From positions 6,604,130 through 6,622,637 of the forward strand of contig CM018905.1 of the NCBI GenBank assembly GCA_009663005.1: a DNA stretch of 18,508 nt, written 5' to 3'. Within the stretch, counting starts at the first letter, position 1. Every line of letters starts with the position of its first letter. This document shows positions 1 through 9,090 of this stretch, one piece after another. The notes below the pieces were generated by a model. It was not told the origin of the DNA and did no database searches. It worked only from the letters and a program-made list of their open reading frames with translations. Source of the stretch: Actinidia chinensis. Lineage: Eukaryota; Streptophyta; Magnoliopsida; Ericales; Actinidiaceae. The position numbers and the translations under genes were made by a program.

Positions 1-606
1 TACTAATCTACATTTTTAGAAAGAGTGGTTAGTAACTATATTTTTAGACTGCTGGATCCGAATAAAATAATAATAATTATTTTAAGAAATAATAATAAAA
101 TATTAGATTAAAAAAGTGTATTCGAAAGTTACTAACAACGTTTCTTAATATTTTTATCTCAACCCTACTCCCTAAAATCTAACCCTAACCCTAATCCTAA
201 ACCGACACCTAACCCTAATCTCTCTCCTGAGTTTCTCTTTGTCAGCGTGTTTCATAATGAACAGAGGAGCCACATTTGCTCCATTGGAGAGGTTATGAAG
301 TTAAATTCGAATCCCAATTTCCAACAGCTAATATGAAACACAACATTTGCAGAGGATTGGTTCCATGGCATATACCCCATTTTTGGAATGTTCCATAGGC
401 TAAAATGCTTTTAATTCTATCTGATTACAGTACAGAGGCTAAAATGTTTCAATCTAGTAAGAGCTGAAGACTAGAATGATTATACAGTGAACATGAAATG
501 GACCTTGGATGGATATTTATTTCTGATCTTCTCTTTATCTGTAAAATGGGGTTAAAAGGTAATTATTATGAGAGTTTATATTTTTGATTATTAAAAGATA
601 ATTAAG
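1..606. other. Non-coding AT-rich stretch with no gene seen
   Basis: No reading frame of useful length and no recognisable protein fragment on either strand. It contains AT-rich sequence (positions 60-120), the short telomere-like patch described separately, and otherwise unremarkable sequence up to the purine tract. Nothing points to a promoter or an RNA gene. Confidence 0.6.
161..226. repeat. Degenerate telomere-like CCCTAA patch
   Basis: Several imperfect units of the plant telomere motif (CCCTAAA on this strand) occur close together, with variants such as CCTAAT and CCGACACCT between them. Only about ten units' worth is present and the array is irregular, so this is a small interstitial patch or a chance cluster of telo-box-like motifs, not a chromosome end. 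Confidence 0.5.
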
Positions 607-835
607 CCCCCAGCTCTGAGGGAACAGGGGGGAGGGGAGAAAAGAATGGGAAACAAGGGGGACAGGGGAGCAGAAGGGGCGGGGGAGGGGGGGGGGAAAG
701 AAAGTAAGGAAAAAGAGGAGGGGAAAAGCGGCAGGGGCGGAGAAACCCACGGAGGGGAGAAGGAGAAAGAAGGAGCAAAAGAGGGGAAAGGAGGGGCGGG
801 GGGCGGGGGGAAGAAGCACACGGTAGCGCAGAGCA
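607..835 (+). repeat. Long polypurine (G/A) tract
   Basis: For about 230 bases the plus strand is almost purely G and A, with very few pyrimidines. Runs of six to nine G occur near 690 and 800. Such tracts can form intramolecular triplex (H-DNA), and the G runs can form quadruplexes. Open frames exist in all directions here because the sequence is low in complexity: the plus-strand translation is Gly/Glu/Lys-rich and the minus-strand one is Pro/Phe/Ser-rich. I do not call a gene. Confidence 0.8.
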
Positions 836-1139
836 GGAAAGAAGCGAAAGAAGCGTTTATTTTTAAAAAAAAAGTAGGTTAAAAAATTGAAAATTTAGGA
901 TTATTAATATCGAATTTCACAGTCCATTTCGTAAGAGAAAATGAAACGATGGAAGTGAAAATGATAGAAATTTGAAACACAAAAAGATAAATATGCGTGC
1001 ATTTATATGTGCACCCTTAGATGGTGCCCATAACACTCCCCCCTTCTAATCCTTAAAATAACGTGTGGGTGAGGGCAGTTAAGTAAATTTACATATGAAA
1101 ATATTTTAATAATATTAAATTATAAAAAGTCGACTCATT
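836..1139. other. Non-coding stretch with no gene seen
   Basis: AT-rich spacer between the purine tract and the first copy of the duplicated segment. No protein similarity, RNA gene or inverted repeat could be recognised. Confidence 0.5.
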
Positions 1140-1830
1140 ATCCCAAAATATTTTTTAGGGAGAGACATCTAGGAGAAGATTCTTAGATTACTCATACACT
1201 TGTGTCCATGGCTGCAAAGATCTCTATGGTTGCTAGAGTGAGTGTTAACCATTAGACTATGGGGTGTCTTGAGGTTGCATTCATATAATAGGTGCATGTT
1301 GTATTAATCAAGCATGGTAAATACATGGAAATGTGACACAAAGAGAATTATTGATAAAGTTTGGCGGAGAATGGCTAAGAAGATTGAGCATGTGCCGAGA
1401 AGATTTATGTACTGCTCATGGATGTTTGAGTTGGTAGAATTAGGTTTTTCGAATCTTTGTAAACGTTCAAACTTTAATAGTGAATTATTTTCTGTGTCCG
1501 TGATAAGTGATTTTTTTTTCCTGAGTTTGGATTGCGTTTTGCTGCTTTATTTTACTCTGTATTAATTTAGTGGTTCTAATTGATTAAAAAGATTCTGTTG
1601 GTTAGTTTTTAACTAAGAACTACATTGGTTTCGCCGCCTCATTAGTTATCAGTTATTTTCTAATCATAATTTCATGGACAATCAGAGAAAAGTCGTTATC
1701 AATTACTGATAAAACAGTACCTTTCTTTTATATATCAGCTTAGGATTCAAGGATGAAATAAGCCCACTGACCCCCCCACCTCGACGGACCCCCCCCCCCC
1801 CCCTTGACTTATGTTCATTAAAACATCCAA
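1140..1830 (+). repeat. Diverged direct repeat, copy 1 (partner at 4795-5625)
   Basis: The segment aligns end to end with 4795-5625 in the same orientation. Shared landmarks in the same order are GGGAGAGACATCT near 1158, TTAGATTACTC near 1184, TTCATATAATAG near 1280, GGAGAATGGCTAA near 1365, CGTTCAA near 1464, and GGATTCAAGGATGAAATAAG near 1742. The copies differ by many substitutions and small indels. Neither has a conserved reading frame: the 83-codon frame at 1314-1565 in this copy is interrupted in the other. They may be remnants of one transposon family or of a tandem duplication that included the P450 region between them. Confidence 0.7.
1771..1803 (+). repeat. C-rich tract with a 15-C run
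   Basis: A run of seven C (1771-1777) and one of fifteen C (1789-1803) sit close together. The aligned position in the second repeat copy (near 5605) lacks the tract, so it arose or expanded only in this copy. Long homopolymers like this are also prone to length errors in assemblies. Confidence 0.75.
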
Positions 1831-2104
1831 CATCATAGGTAGATAATTGTACACAACTCATCGGGACACGCAGTAGTGCACAATTTTCTACATATAGATC
1901 AGCCTCCAACTTGAAACCTTACAAATCATGATTAAAAACTAGTTGGTTGAAAAGCGATAATGAGCAAGGGAAAAAAACATACACAGATAATCAATACTAT
2001 TTCGCGAACACAAGGCATAAATGGGATGGCCACAAATAAGATGATACAATACCAGTCCGGTTATGAGAAAAAAGGGGAGGATACGAAAAACAGCGTTGAA
2101 TTGT

Positions 2105-3818
2105 TTATGAGTGTGGAAGGAGGGGATTAAGGAAGAGGAAGAGCGGGGGATGTCGAGGGATGAGGTGGGCGTGCAGGGGATTTTCATTGACGACAGTGAA
2201 TTCTTCTTTTCAGAAAGATCCACGGATCAGGGGCAGGTGCAGGAGTCCATTGAAAAATACCAGATCAAATTGCGACAAAGTAACTCCAAGTGAGCAGAGC
2301 CAAATTAAATCCAGGGACAATCCTTTCTGCCGGCCCCAAAAAGGCATCATCGGATATCTCGGCTCCCTGTTATGCCAGTCCAAAGATGACCTTGCCCTGG
2401 GAGGAATTCTGTCGGGGTGGAGTCCAGGGATGATCCCAAACCTTTGGATCCCCATACCATTTCGGGCCACCATGAAGTTGATAGTGGCATCCTGGGAAAA
2501 CCAGATACCCCTCCAACGCACATCCCTTGTAACAGAGTGAAGGTAGCACAAAGTGCACCCGGGTGGGTGACGCCTTAGCCTTCCAACACCACTGCTTTTA
2601 GGTACCACCCATCCTCTTGCAAATCCCCTCCTCTTCAATACCAAACCCCCAACGACGCTTCTCCTTCCGAATTGGTTGCTCGGGTGGAAGTGGGGTAGCC
2701 CCAATAACCCCATAATTTATGGTAAAGCTTGGCTTGAACAGCAGGGTTCTTGACCAGGTTCGCCATGATACACGAGCAAAGCCGTGGAAGTTGTGTCGGT
2801 CCCGCATTCAGAAACTCGTTGCATAGGGTCACCATCTCCCCTCCTCAGCTTTCTCTTCTCATCTGGAAGCTCCAAATACACCCACCAAGGTGTCCACGTA
2901 TGCCACCACAATTTCGAATTTTTCTTGACTTGTGGGATCAGGATATCTGTTCCCCATGCTGCTGCGTTTCCTTTGTTTGACGAGTTCCATTCGGGATCTG
3001 AGAGAGGGATCAACACTTTTATCTTGATTATGGCGCAGCTCAAGTAACTCCTTCAGCGGTTTCGGAACACAATTCTTACCTAGGCTGGGCCAAAAAATTG
3101 AGGATTTTTTTTTTTTTTTGAAGGGGTGAAACTCAGCAGCATTTGGCTGTGAAACCGTCTCGTTTCTCTGATTGCTTCTCTTGCAGCCGAATCCCCAAAA
3201 CCACTGAGCACAGCAAGAGAACATAGCGTACTGGAAGTGATCCACAAACCCTCACCCCTTCGCCTACTCCTACTGTGCGCTTGTAGGAGTCGACACGATA
3301 GGCGATGAGTGAAGGATGCCCGCACCCAAGCCGTCGGCGCCTGAAGTACGATTTGACACGAGAGGGGTGGAGGGATTCAGAGGTGAGGTTGAGAAAGAAG
3401 ATCCGAAGATGCGCCAGGTGGGGGCCGTATGTGGCGGAACTGATGTTGTGTGATTGCTGTTCAAACACCTCGCCGGCGGGCAGTGCCTTGGGCGGTCAGA
3501 GAATAAAGCACGTTGTGGACCGAGGGCTTGGTGGGCTACCTTGGGCTTGGCCACGAAATATAGAGGACGAGACCTATGCGAAGAGTGATGATGGGGCCAG
3601 TACTTGTCCCGTATAAATTCAGAGAGGACGGGTTCCAGCTCAGCCGAGAAAGACTGCGCAGCTCCATAGGAAAGGTTTCCGGATCACCGGAAACGGTTAT
3701 GGGTCCCGGGGGCAGCTTCTGCCTTCTTCCTCCCGAGATGAAGAATGTCAGTCCGATTAGGAGACTTCACAGAGCCGGTCACACAGGGAAATCAGGATGA
3801 TGAACCCAAGTACTCCAT
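2105..3818 (-). pseudogene. CYP89A-like: CYP89A-type cytochrome P450 pseudogene, many frameshifts
   Basis: The minus strand reads a plant P450 of the CYP89 family from start to end, but only by changing frame at ten or more places. In order: a start at 3816-3818 with a hydrophobic anchor (FIILISLC); KLPPGP near 3700; ELEPVL...YWPIITLRIG; VAKPKVAHQAL and LFSDRP; LNLTSESLHPSRVKSYF; VDHFQYAMF; VAYVDTL; CGTDTTSTAL of the I-helix (about 2785-2805); ANLVKNPAVQAKLY; YLKAVVLEG and LRRHPPG (K-helix ExxR region split by a missing base); ATINFMVA; and the haem loop PFGAGRKDCP (about 2320-2350). The tail FTVVNENPLHAHLIPR ends near 2150, with a stop at 2105. No introns are needed, as is usual for CYP89A. 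Family members are ER-anchored monooxygenases; this copy cannot encode one. A run of 15 T (3105-3119) interrupts the coding sequence. Most damage is single-base indels while residues are well kept, so recent decay or sequence error are both possible. Confidence 0.9.
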
Positions 3819-3841
3819 CTCTCTCTTCTCTCTTCTCTGCC
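3819..3841 (-). promoter_or_regulatory. GA-rich leader upstream of the CYP89 start
   Basis: Immediately upstream of the inferred start codon the minus strand is a GA-rich stretch (CT-rich on the plus strand). This is common in plant 5' leaders and supports the chosen start. I saw no convincing TATA box in the 100 bases beyond it, before the MITE. Confidence 0.35.
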
Positions 3842-3934
3842 TTTGCGTGCGGGTTTCCAATTTGTGCTTGTGCACAATTGTTGTATTGTTTGGAATCTTT
3901 GGATAAGGTATGATCGCATGAGGCTTATTTCAAA

Positions 3935-4119
3935 GAGTAATGTTATAACGGGCTCGAGTTCCGTGGTATTATCTGGGTTAGGTTTGCCTACGTGGCGCAC
4001 AATTCATTCATTGAGGATGATCACCCCACTTAAAAAAAAAAAATAAAAATAGTGGGGTCCACCATCTAAAAGGGTGGATGTGCAGCGCACCAGTAGTCGA
4101 GCCTGTTATAACATTACTC
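3935..4119. mobile_element. Mutator-type MITE, 185 bp, with perfect 9-bp target duplication
   Basis: The element begins GAGTAATGTTATAAC and its reverse complement begins the same way. The terminal inverted repeats are about 23 bp with a single mismatch (G versus A at position 16). Both sides are flanked by TATTTCAAA (3926-3934 and 4120-4128), a perfect 9-bp duplication typical of Mutator-like insertion. Inside, CCCCACT and AGTGGGG pair around an A-rich spacer (4023-4057), so the single strand can fold back further. It carries no gene. It lies about 117 bp upstream of the CYP89 start, in the former promoter, and abuts a second, older inverted-repeat element. Confidence 0.9.
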
Positions 4120-4131
4120 TATTTCAAATTA

Positions 4132-4453
4132 GGCAAATTTCACTTATGTCCCCGTGTAGTATAGCTCATGTGCTAATTACTCTCTTCAGTTTCTTTATCA
4201 TATACACATTAATCCCTTGTGATTAAGTTCACCGTCCAAGCTTTCCATCCAAAACTAACAGAATAGGTGTAACTCTGTGGTGTGGTTTTAGCCGCATCAA
4301 ATTAGAAAGAGAAGATGAGAGTATCCAGGTAGAATTTACAACTTCTCTAAGAGCAGTTACAGCGGAGGAGGGGAGAAGTTGGAAAGGGGCACAATGTGGT
4401 AGATTAGCTGACACATGATCCAAAACTACGAGGTGGCAATAGTGAAATTTTCC
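4132..4453. mobile_element. Older MITE-like element with degenerate inverted ends
   Basis: The left end (GGCAAATTTCACTTATGTCC, with CTCATGTG near 4167) matches the reverse complement of the right end (GGAAAATTTCACTATTGCCA, with ATCATGTG) over about 38 positions, with several mismatches. The flanks TTCAAATT and TTCACAATT are similar and may be a decayed target duplication, but the match is not exact. The interior has the theme 'CCGTCCAAG...CCATCCAAAACTAACAGAATAGGTGTAA' (about 4231-4270), which I recall as a common dispersed plant repeat. There is no protein-coding capacity. Call based mainly on the inverted ends. Confidence 0.55.
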
Positions 4454-4508
4454 TTTCACAATTGATGCCATCCGAGAATCACACCCAATCCAGGGTATGA
4501 GAACAATA

Positions 4509-4539
4509 TTCAAAACAAAAAGAGAGATTATTCACAAAA
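4509..4539 (+). repeat. Short direct repeat, unit 1 (partner 4606-4632)
   Basis: The sequence TTCAAAACAAAAAGAGAGATTATTC recurs with slight changes about 97 bases downstream at 4606-4632. The pair could be a footprint of a local duplication or an excised insertion. The spacer itself shows no recognisable element. Confidence 0.6.
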
Positions 4540-4605
4540 AATAATTAGAGATAACCAGTTCTTTGGATGTTGACTCGATACCCATTGAAATAATAGAGTA
4601 CCTTT

Positions 4606-4632
4606 TTCAAACAAAAGAGAGATTATTCAAAA
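4606..4632 (+). repeat. Short direct repeat, unit 2 (partner 4509-4539)
   Basis: Second unit of the short direct repeat, differing from the first by a few A-run length changes (TTCAAACAAAAGAGAGATTATTC). Confidence 0.6.
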
Positions 4633-4794
4633 CAATAATAGATTATATCCCATGAAAATATATTTTTTTGATAAAAGACTTTGTTGGAACGAGTCTTTTG
4701 CGCGTAATTTAAAGGTATGCGTTTACTTAGTTTTTTTTAAATTGAAATTATGGGGGGGGTTTCTCTTTAGTATTACCTGAGTACATATTTAGGT

Positions 4795-5625
4795 TATGCA
4801 AAGCATATTAGAGGGAGACATCTATCTTTTTCTTATTCCTTAGATTACTCGTTACACTTGTTGTTTTGAGGGTTGTAAATATCTATGTTGATCTTTGTGG
4901 AGCTAGAGTATAGACTCTACGGTTTTTGGACTTCATTCATATAATAGATGCAAGTGGTGTATCGATCAAGCGTGGCGGGTACATAGAGGATTGTTTAATG
5001 AAGAGAATTGCTGATCATATTAGGTGGAGAATGGCTAAAAGATACAGGAGGATGTGTAAAGAAATCTACGTACTGTTAATGGGTGTTTGAGTTGTTAGAG
5101 TATAGATTTTAGTATATTGTAAGCTCATGGGCATTGTATACTTGTTTGATTTTGTTAGAGTTAGATTTTTAGTATTTTGTAAGCGTTCAATTTTTTATAG
5201 TGAATGATTTTCTCATCCATGATTCAACGGGAAGTGGGTGTTGGCTGAGTTGGATTGCATTGTTTTGCAAGCTTAGTTTGTTCCGTATTATTTATTAGTC
5301 CTCATTAATTAAAATTTTTTTTTGATTAATTTTAACTAGAAACAAAATATACTAAATTACTTAACTTTAGAGTCGTAAGTTAATGTACTATTTTTCGCCT
5401 CATAATTCTCCATACTTTTCTAAACCATAATTCGGGGACGTAAAGAGAAAAATCTTTGCCAAATATTTCCTCTTTTTTGAAAAAATCGTTTTCAAGAAAG
5501 ATTGATAATGATCACAAGAAAAAATATGAATTTCACTCGTTACATCAATAATGATCAAAACTACTTTTTTATTATTTTATCACTAGATTCAAGGATGATG
5601 AAATAAGACGACTTGGCTTATGTTT
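4795..5625 (+). repeat. Diverged direct repeat, copy 2 (partner at 1140-1830)
   Basis: Copy of 1140-1830 in the same orientation, with the same ordered landmarks: GAGGGAGACATCT near 4812, TTAGATTACTCG near 4841, TTCATATAATAG near 4935, GGAGAATGGCTAA near 5026, GCGTTCAA near 5184, and AGATTCAAGGATGATGAAATAAG near 5585. It is somewhat longer: the phrase around TAGATTTTTAGTATTTTGTAAGC is duplicated internally (5103-5125 and 5162-5185). It has no open reading frame of note. Confidence 0.7.
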
Positions 5626-5908
5626 ATAGGTTAAAATAGGAAGCAATTTCCCATATCTTACAACTTGTGGAATTTATGGGATACTTGGTGGATTTGAATT
5701 CTAGAGGATGAGAGGGATAGAGTGATTTTTATTTCTTTTTGAGAGAAAGAGAGATGAGAGCGATTGGAGACCGGAGGGCAGGAAAATGGAATGCAGATTG
5801 GAAAAAGGTTTCTGTTGTTTTGCAGATGGGATGGATTTTACGATGGAAACCTTATGGTACCGATTCGCTAAGGCTGTGTTGAATCCCGAAAAAAAAAAAA
5901 TGAAAAAG
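5626..5908. other. Unassigned sequence left of the scaffold gap
   Basis: A GA-rich stretch (5700-5770) is followed by mixed sequence ending in an A-run against the gap. A frame is open on each strand into the N run, but neither translation matches a family I know. In particular I could not find the missing later FRO exons here. Confidence 0.5.
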
Positions 5909-6008
5909 NNNNNNNNNNNNNNNNNNNNNNNNNNNNNNNNNNNNNNNNNNNNNNNNNNNNNNNNNNNNNNNNNNNNNNNNNNNNNNNNNNNNNNNNNNNN
6001 NNNNNNNN
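5909..6008. other. Scaffold gap of 100 N
   Basis: Exactly 100 unknown bases, the usual placeholder for a gap of unknown size. It cuts the FRO pseudogene inside its fourth recognisable exon, so any downstream exons lie in the gap or are absent. Reading frames drawn across it have no meaning. Confidence 0.99.
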
Positions 6009-7718
6009 TGCTAGACAAATGGTCAAACAAGGCTAGCAAAGTCCTGCACTGCCCAACTTTGCTTCCCGTCCTGCAAAACCACCAGTCAATCACAATTCTC
6101 CAGTAGGTTGACCTTGGGTTCTCCGAATTAGCTATAAGAAAATAGCTATGGATATTGTAATTCAAATCAAGAACCGGTACTTACAATTTATCTCCTATTT
6201 GTTGCTGCAGATTGACTCGGTGCTGTGCCCATCATACCTACAAGTAAGCTGAAAAATGACCGAAAAGGGTGCAATGAACAGGGACAGAAAGAGAGCTCTG
6301 TCCAAGAAACTAGCCCCAGAGGACCTTACAAGTGCTGGCCCGTCCCCATATCGCTAAGTAAATTTCTTGCACGCTACATGAAGAGGAAAAAGAAACAGTA
6401 ATGAGTAACATCTTAACTGTGATTAGACAAAACGCAGTGCAGTGATTTTTCGTCTGAAACCAGTTCGGCTTGGATCAGGACTTGAGTGGGCCCACTGGCC
6501 CCACCATAACATCTACAATCTACGCTGACTCATCAACGTATGAACATGTTATAGTCTTTTTTGCTTTGCTTTAAAAATGTATAATTGATAGTAATTGGCT
6601 GTTTTCACGGGTACTAGGTAAAAAACAAAAAGATAATTCTGAAGTATATTCGTTTAAAATTTTATTATTTTTTTGTCTTTTTTATAATAAATTTATTTAA
6701 ATATTTTTTTTTATTAAATATTTTATTACAACCATTAAATTAAATTAATTTTATAATATAAAAAAATACAGTTAAAAAAAATAGACGTATGAAAATTCAT
6801 TTTCCGTTCTATTTGGATATTTTTTTATCTACTTTTTTTTTCACATATCTTAATGGAATGTTTTCACTGATAATTAATATTTTATATTTTTTTTCGATTT
6901 CTTATAATAAAAATAGTCTAAAAAAATATTAAAAATTATCTAATTAAGAGAAAGTTCACTAAAAATAAAAATAATTATTTTTATCTTCAAATTAAATATT
7001 TTTTTAAATATCTTTTAGACTATTTTTATCAAGGAAAAGAAATGAGGAAAAAATAAATGTGTGTTTAATTTTTTTTTGTGGATAAAAAATGATTCAATGG
7101 GTAAAAAATATGCCAAACTAATTTTTGTTTATTGAATCAAAATCTATGTGAGCCTCACACCTTTGAGAAGAAGAAAGTGATATTTTACGGGTGTTAAATA
7201 CTTAGATAAAATGTCAGCCGTTTGATTACTCAAATAGATTTTTAACTGTAGATAGTGGTTAAAAGATTTAAAATCCAAAATGAGTTATGTTTTATAGTAT
7301 AACATAAATGCTATACATGAAAATCTACCTTCCATATTTGTCGAGCGTCTTCTTTCCTAGAGGAGGTACAAACAGGCCAAAAACCGCAATGATAGGATTG
7401 GGAACGAATAGATCACAAAGTTGCACCTGCATGATAAAGGAAGCGTAAACAACAATTAAAGTTGATTAATGAAGAAACCCTGAACAACTTTAGAGCTCCA
7501 TTTTAAATAAAAGGAGATTCCCACCTTCTTGTCCAAAGTATGTTGAATTAACCTTTTGCATGGATAGCAGGGAGCCAGGTAGATAACTGTATTAGTGGGA
7601 ATCATTATCCATATCATGATGTACCCTAGAAAAATCACCATTATCAACATCCTTATCGCCTAATTATTATCCCGATTCCTTCATGAGGGCAGTTTTGTCT
7701 CAGTTTTAACGGATCCAT
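6009..7718 (-). pseudogene. FRO: Ferric reduction oxidase (FRO) pseudogene, 5' exons only
   Basis: Minus-strand relic of a plant plasma-membrane ferric-chelate reductase (FAD/haem flavocytochrome family), with a start at 7716-7718 (MDPLKLRQN). Exon 1 (7525-7718) gives the first membrane segment MLIMVIFLGYIMIWIMIPTNT, then WLPAIHAK and VNSTYFGQEG in shifted frames. Intron 1 (7427-7524) has a GT donor and a GCAG acceptor, and splicing gives GQEGATF. Exon 2 (7329-7426) reads VIYSFPIL...IAVFG...LGKK, the second membrane segment. Intron 2 (6374-7328) contains an AT-rich repeat. Exon 3 (6185-6373) gives GRPALV and LFLSLFIAPFSV, then PSQSAATN. Intron 3 is 6071-6184. Exon 4 starts at 6070 with EAKLGSAGL and runs into the gap. 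Frameshifts and in-frame stops occur in exons 1, 2, 3 and 4. The ferric-reductase haem histidines and the FAD/NADPH domains would lie further on and are not in the window. Confidence 0.85.
6588..7316. repeat. AT-rich dispersed repeat inside FRO intron 2
   Basis: About 730 bp, very AT-rich, aligning with 16426-17107 and in part with 15528-16035 and 16041-16425. Shared phrases are ATAGACGTATGAAAAT (6781 and 16542), CACACCTTTGAGAAGAA (7157 and 16913), GTCAGCCGTTTGATTA (7212; similar at 15937 and 16298), and CTCAAATAGATT...GTAGATAGTG (7229 and 16311). The left end (TAGTAATTGGCTGT...GGTAAAAAA) resembles the left end of the 15528 copy. No inverted ends and no reading frame, so it is probably a non-autonomous transposon of unknown class. 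Confidence 0.7.
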
Positions 7719-7732
7719 CTCTCTCTCTCTCT
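7719..7732 (-). repeat. GA dinucleotide run in the FRO 5' leader
   Basis: Seven CT units on the plus strand (GA on the coding strand) directly upstream of the inferred FRO start codon. GA runs are common in plant 5' untranslated leaders, which supports the start at 7718. Confidence 0.7.
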
Positions 7733-9090
7733 CCTCTGGTGGACGGGGTTTAGCAAGTAGTATGCAACAAACCTTATAATAATTATGTATGTATATGAGG
7801 GACTAAAAGGTTAATATTTGAACAGAATAGGAAAGGGGAGGAGGAAGCCATATTGGAAGTGAATTGTCATGTTGTAGAAGTGTGTATCTAGCCTTTTATT
7901 GTACTTTCCAAATTAAGTGTCTGAAACAGCTAGTTAAGTTCCAATATCTGAGTTCCAGCGTTTTGTACCCTTGTGTTAACCAAATGCTCTCTTTTTTATT
8001 ATTTTTCCTCTTGTCAAACTGCATAAAATGTTTTTTGAAATCTCTTTGCCGTTCTTTTGAAGAAGAAAGAGATGAGAGTTAGTGACTGGTTGTGTCATGA
8101 ATTCTAACAGGGATTGACTGTTGATTATTGGCTTGTCTCTATCCATACTATGCAATTTGGCATCATTGGAGGGCCAAAAAACCAGTCTGGATTATTGGAC
8201 TTCTATTTTTGAGAAATAGTACGATTTTAAAATTGGAAGAAAAAAAAAATCATTTATTCCCAAAAATAATGGTTCAGGTCATTTGCGTCTCACGTGTGAA
8301 AATATCTTTTGACTTAGTAGGTTTACTACGCATAACATATTGTGAGTCCCATACAATTTAAAATTAAAAATGAGAAATTCAATAGTTAGCTATTTGTATT
8401 GGGGGTCCTCTGATGTAATTTAAAACAAATATGAAGAAGGAATTTAAAAACCTAATAGTCAAGTTGTGAGTTCGGTTTCACAATAATTAAAAAATATGTG
8501 AAGATTTAATTGCGTAGATTTTATGAGAAAATATGAATAAAATAAAAAACAACAGGGCAAATTTTTATTTTGACATGTGGATGATAAACCGATCGATTCG
8601 CAGTTTATATAACACTAAGTGTTTTGCACGTGGCTTATTACAATTGTGAATTAAATTTTTGTACGTATTTATGGTATTAGTGTAAAATTAAAATTAAAAA
8701 AAACCCGACAAAATAGAACACCAAAAATAATGGAAAATATTAAAATAAAATTAAATATTAATCAAATCTTTTAAAAAGTTTCACATTTACTTTTCATTGA
8801 GGATTATAAGTGGCTTTGGTGATGAAATTATAGGTTACATTAATGTAACATAATATAGTAAGTAGTTCTCACAATTATTCATAATTAAAGATGAATAAAA
8901 AATTGATCGGTTATCTTTTAAAAGTTGTGGTTCCACGACAACATATAAATGGATCCGATAGCTTTTAACTGTTACGAGTCTCGTACTATTGTGGACTTAC
9001 AACATATTTAAAACTTGTAAAAGAATTTAATTAGTTAATTATTAAAATTGTAGTCCCCATGGCAATACAAGACATCTGACATTAGAGCGG
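7733..9090. other. Intergenic AT-rich sequence with no gene seen
   Basis: Lies between the FRO start and the MULE. Short open frames at 7864-8082 and 8128-8361 give low-complexity translations with no family resemblance. The sequence from about 8370 is strongly AT-rich and could be old transposon material, but I recognise no ends. Confidence 0.5.

Noticed and set aside
646..882. 78-codon frame in the purine tract and its minus-strand counterparts
   Set aside because: Low-complexity translation produced by G/A-only sequence; open in several frames at once.
2210..2713. 167-codon minus-strand open frame as a separate gene
   Set aside because: It mixes true CYP89 residues with out-of-frame sequence; it is a fragment of the broken P450.
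1140..5625. The two direct repeats as LTRs of a retrotransposon
   Set aside because: No TG...CA ends, primer-binding site, polypurine tract or retroviral-type proteins between them; the cargo is a P450 relic.
5701..6165. 154-codon minus-strand frame crossing the N run
   Set aside because: A frame through unknown bases is meaningless; the right part is FRO intron 3 and exon 4.
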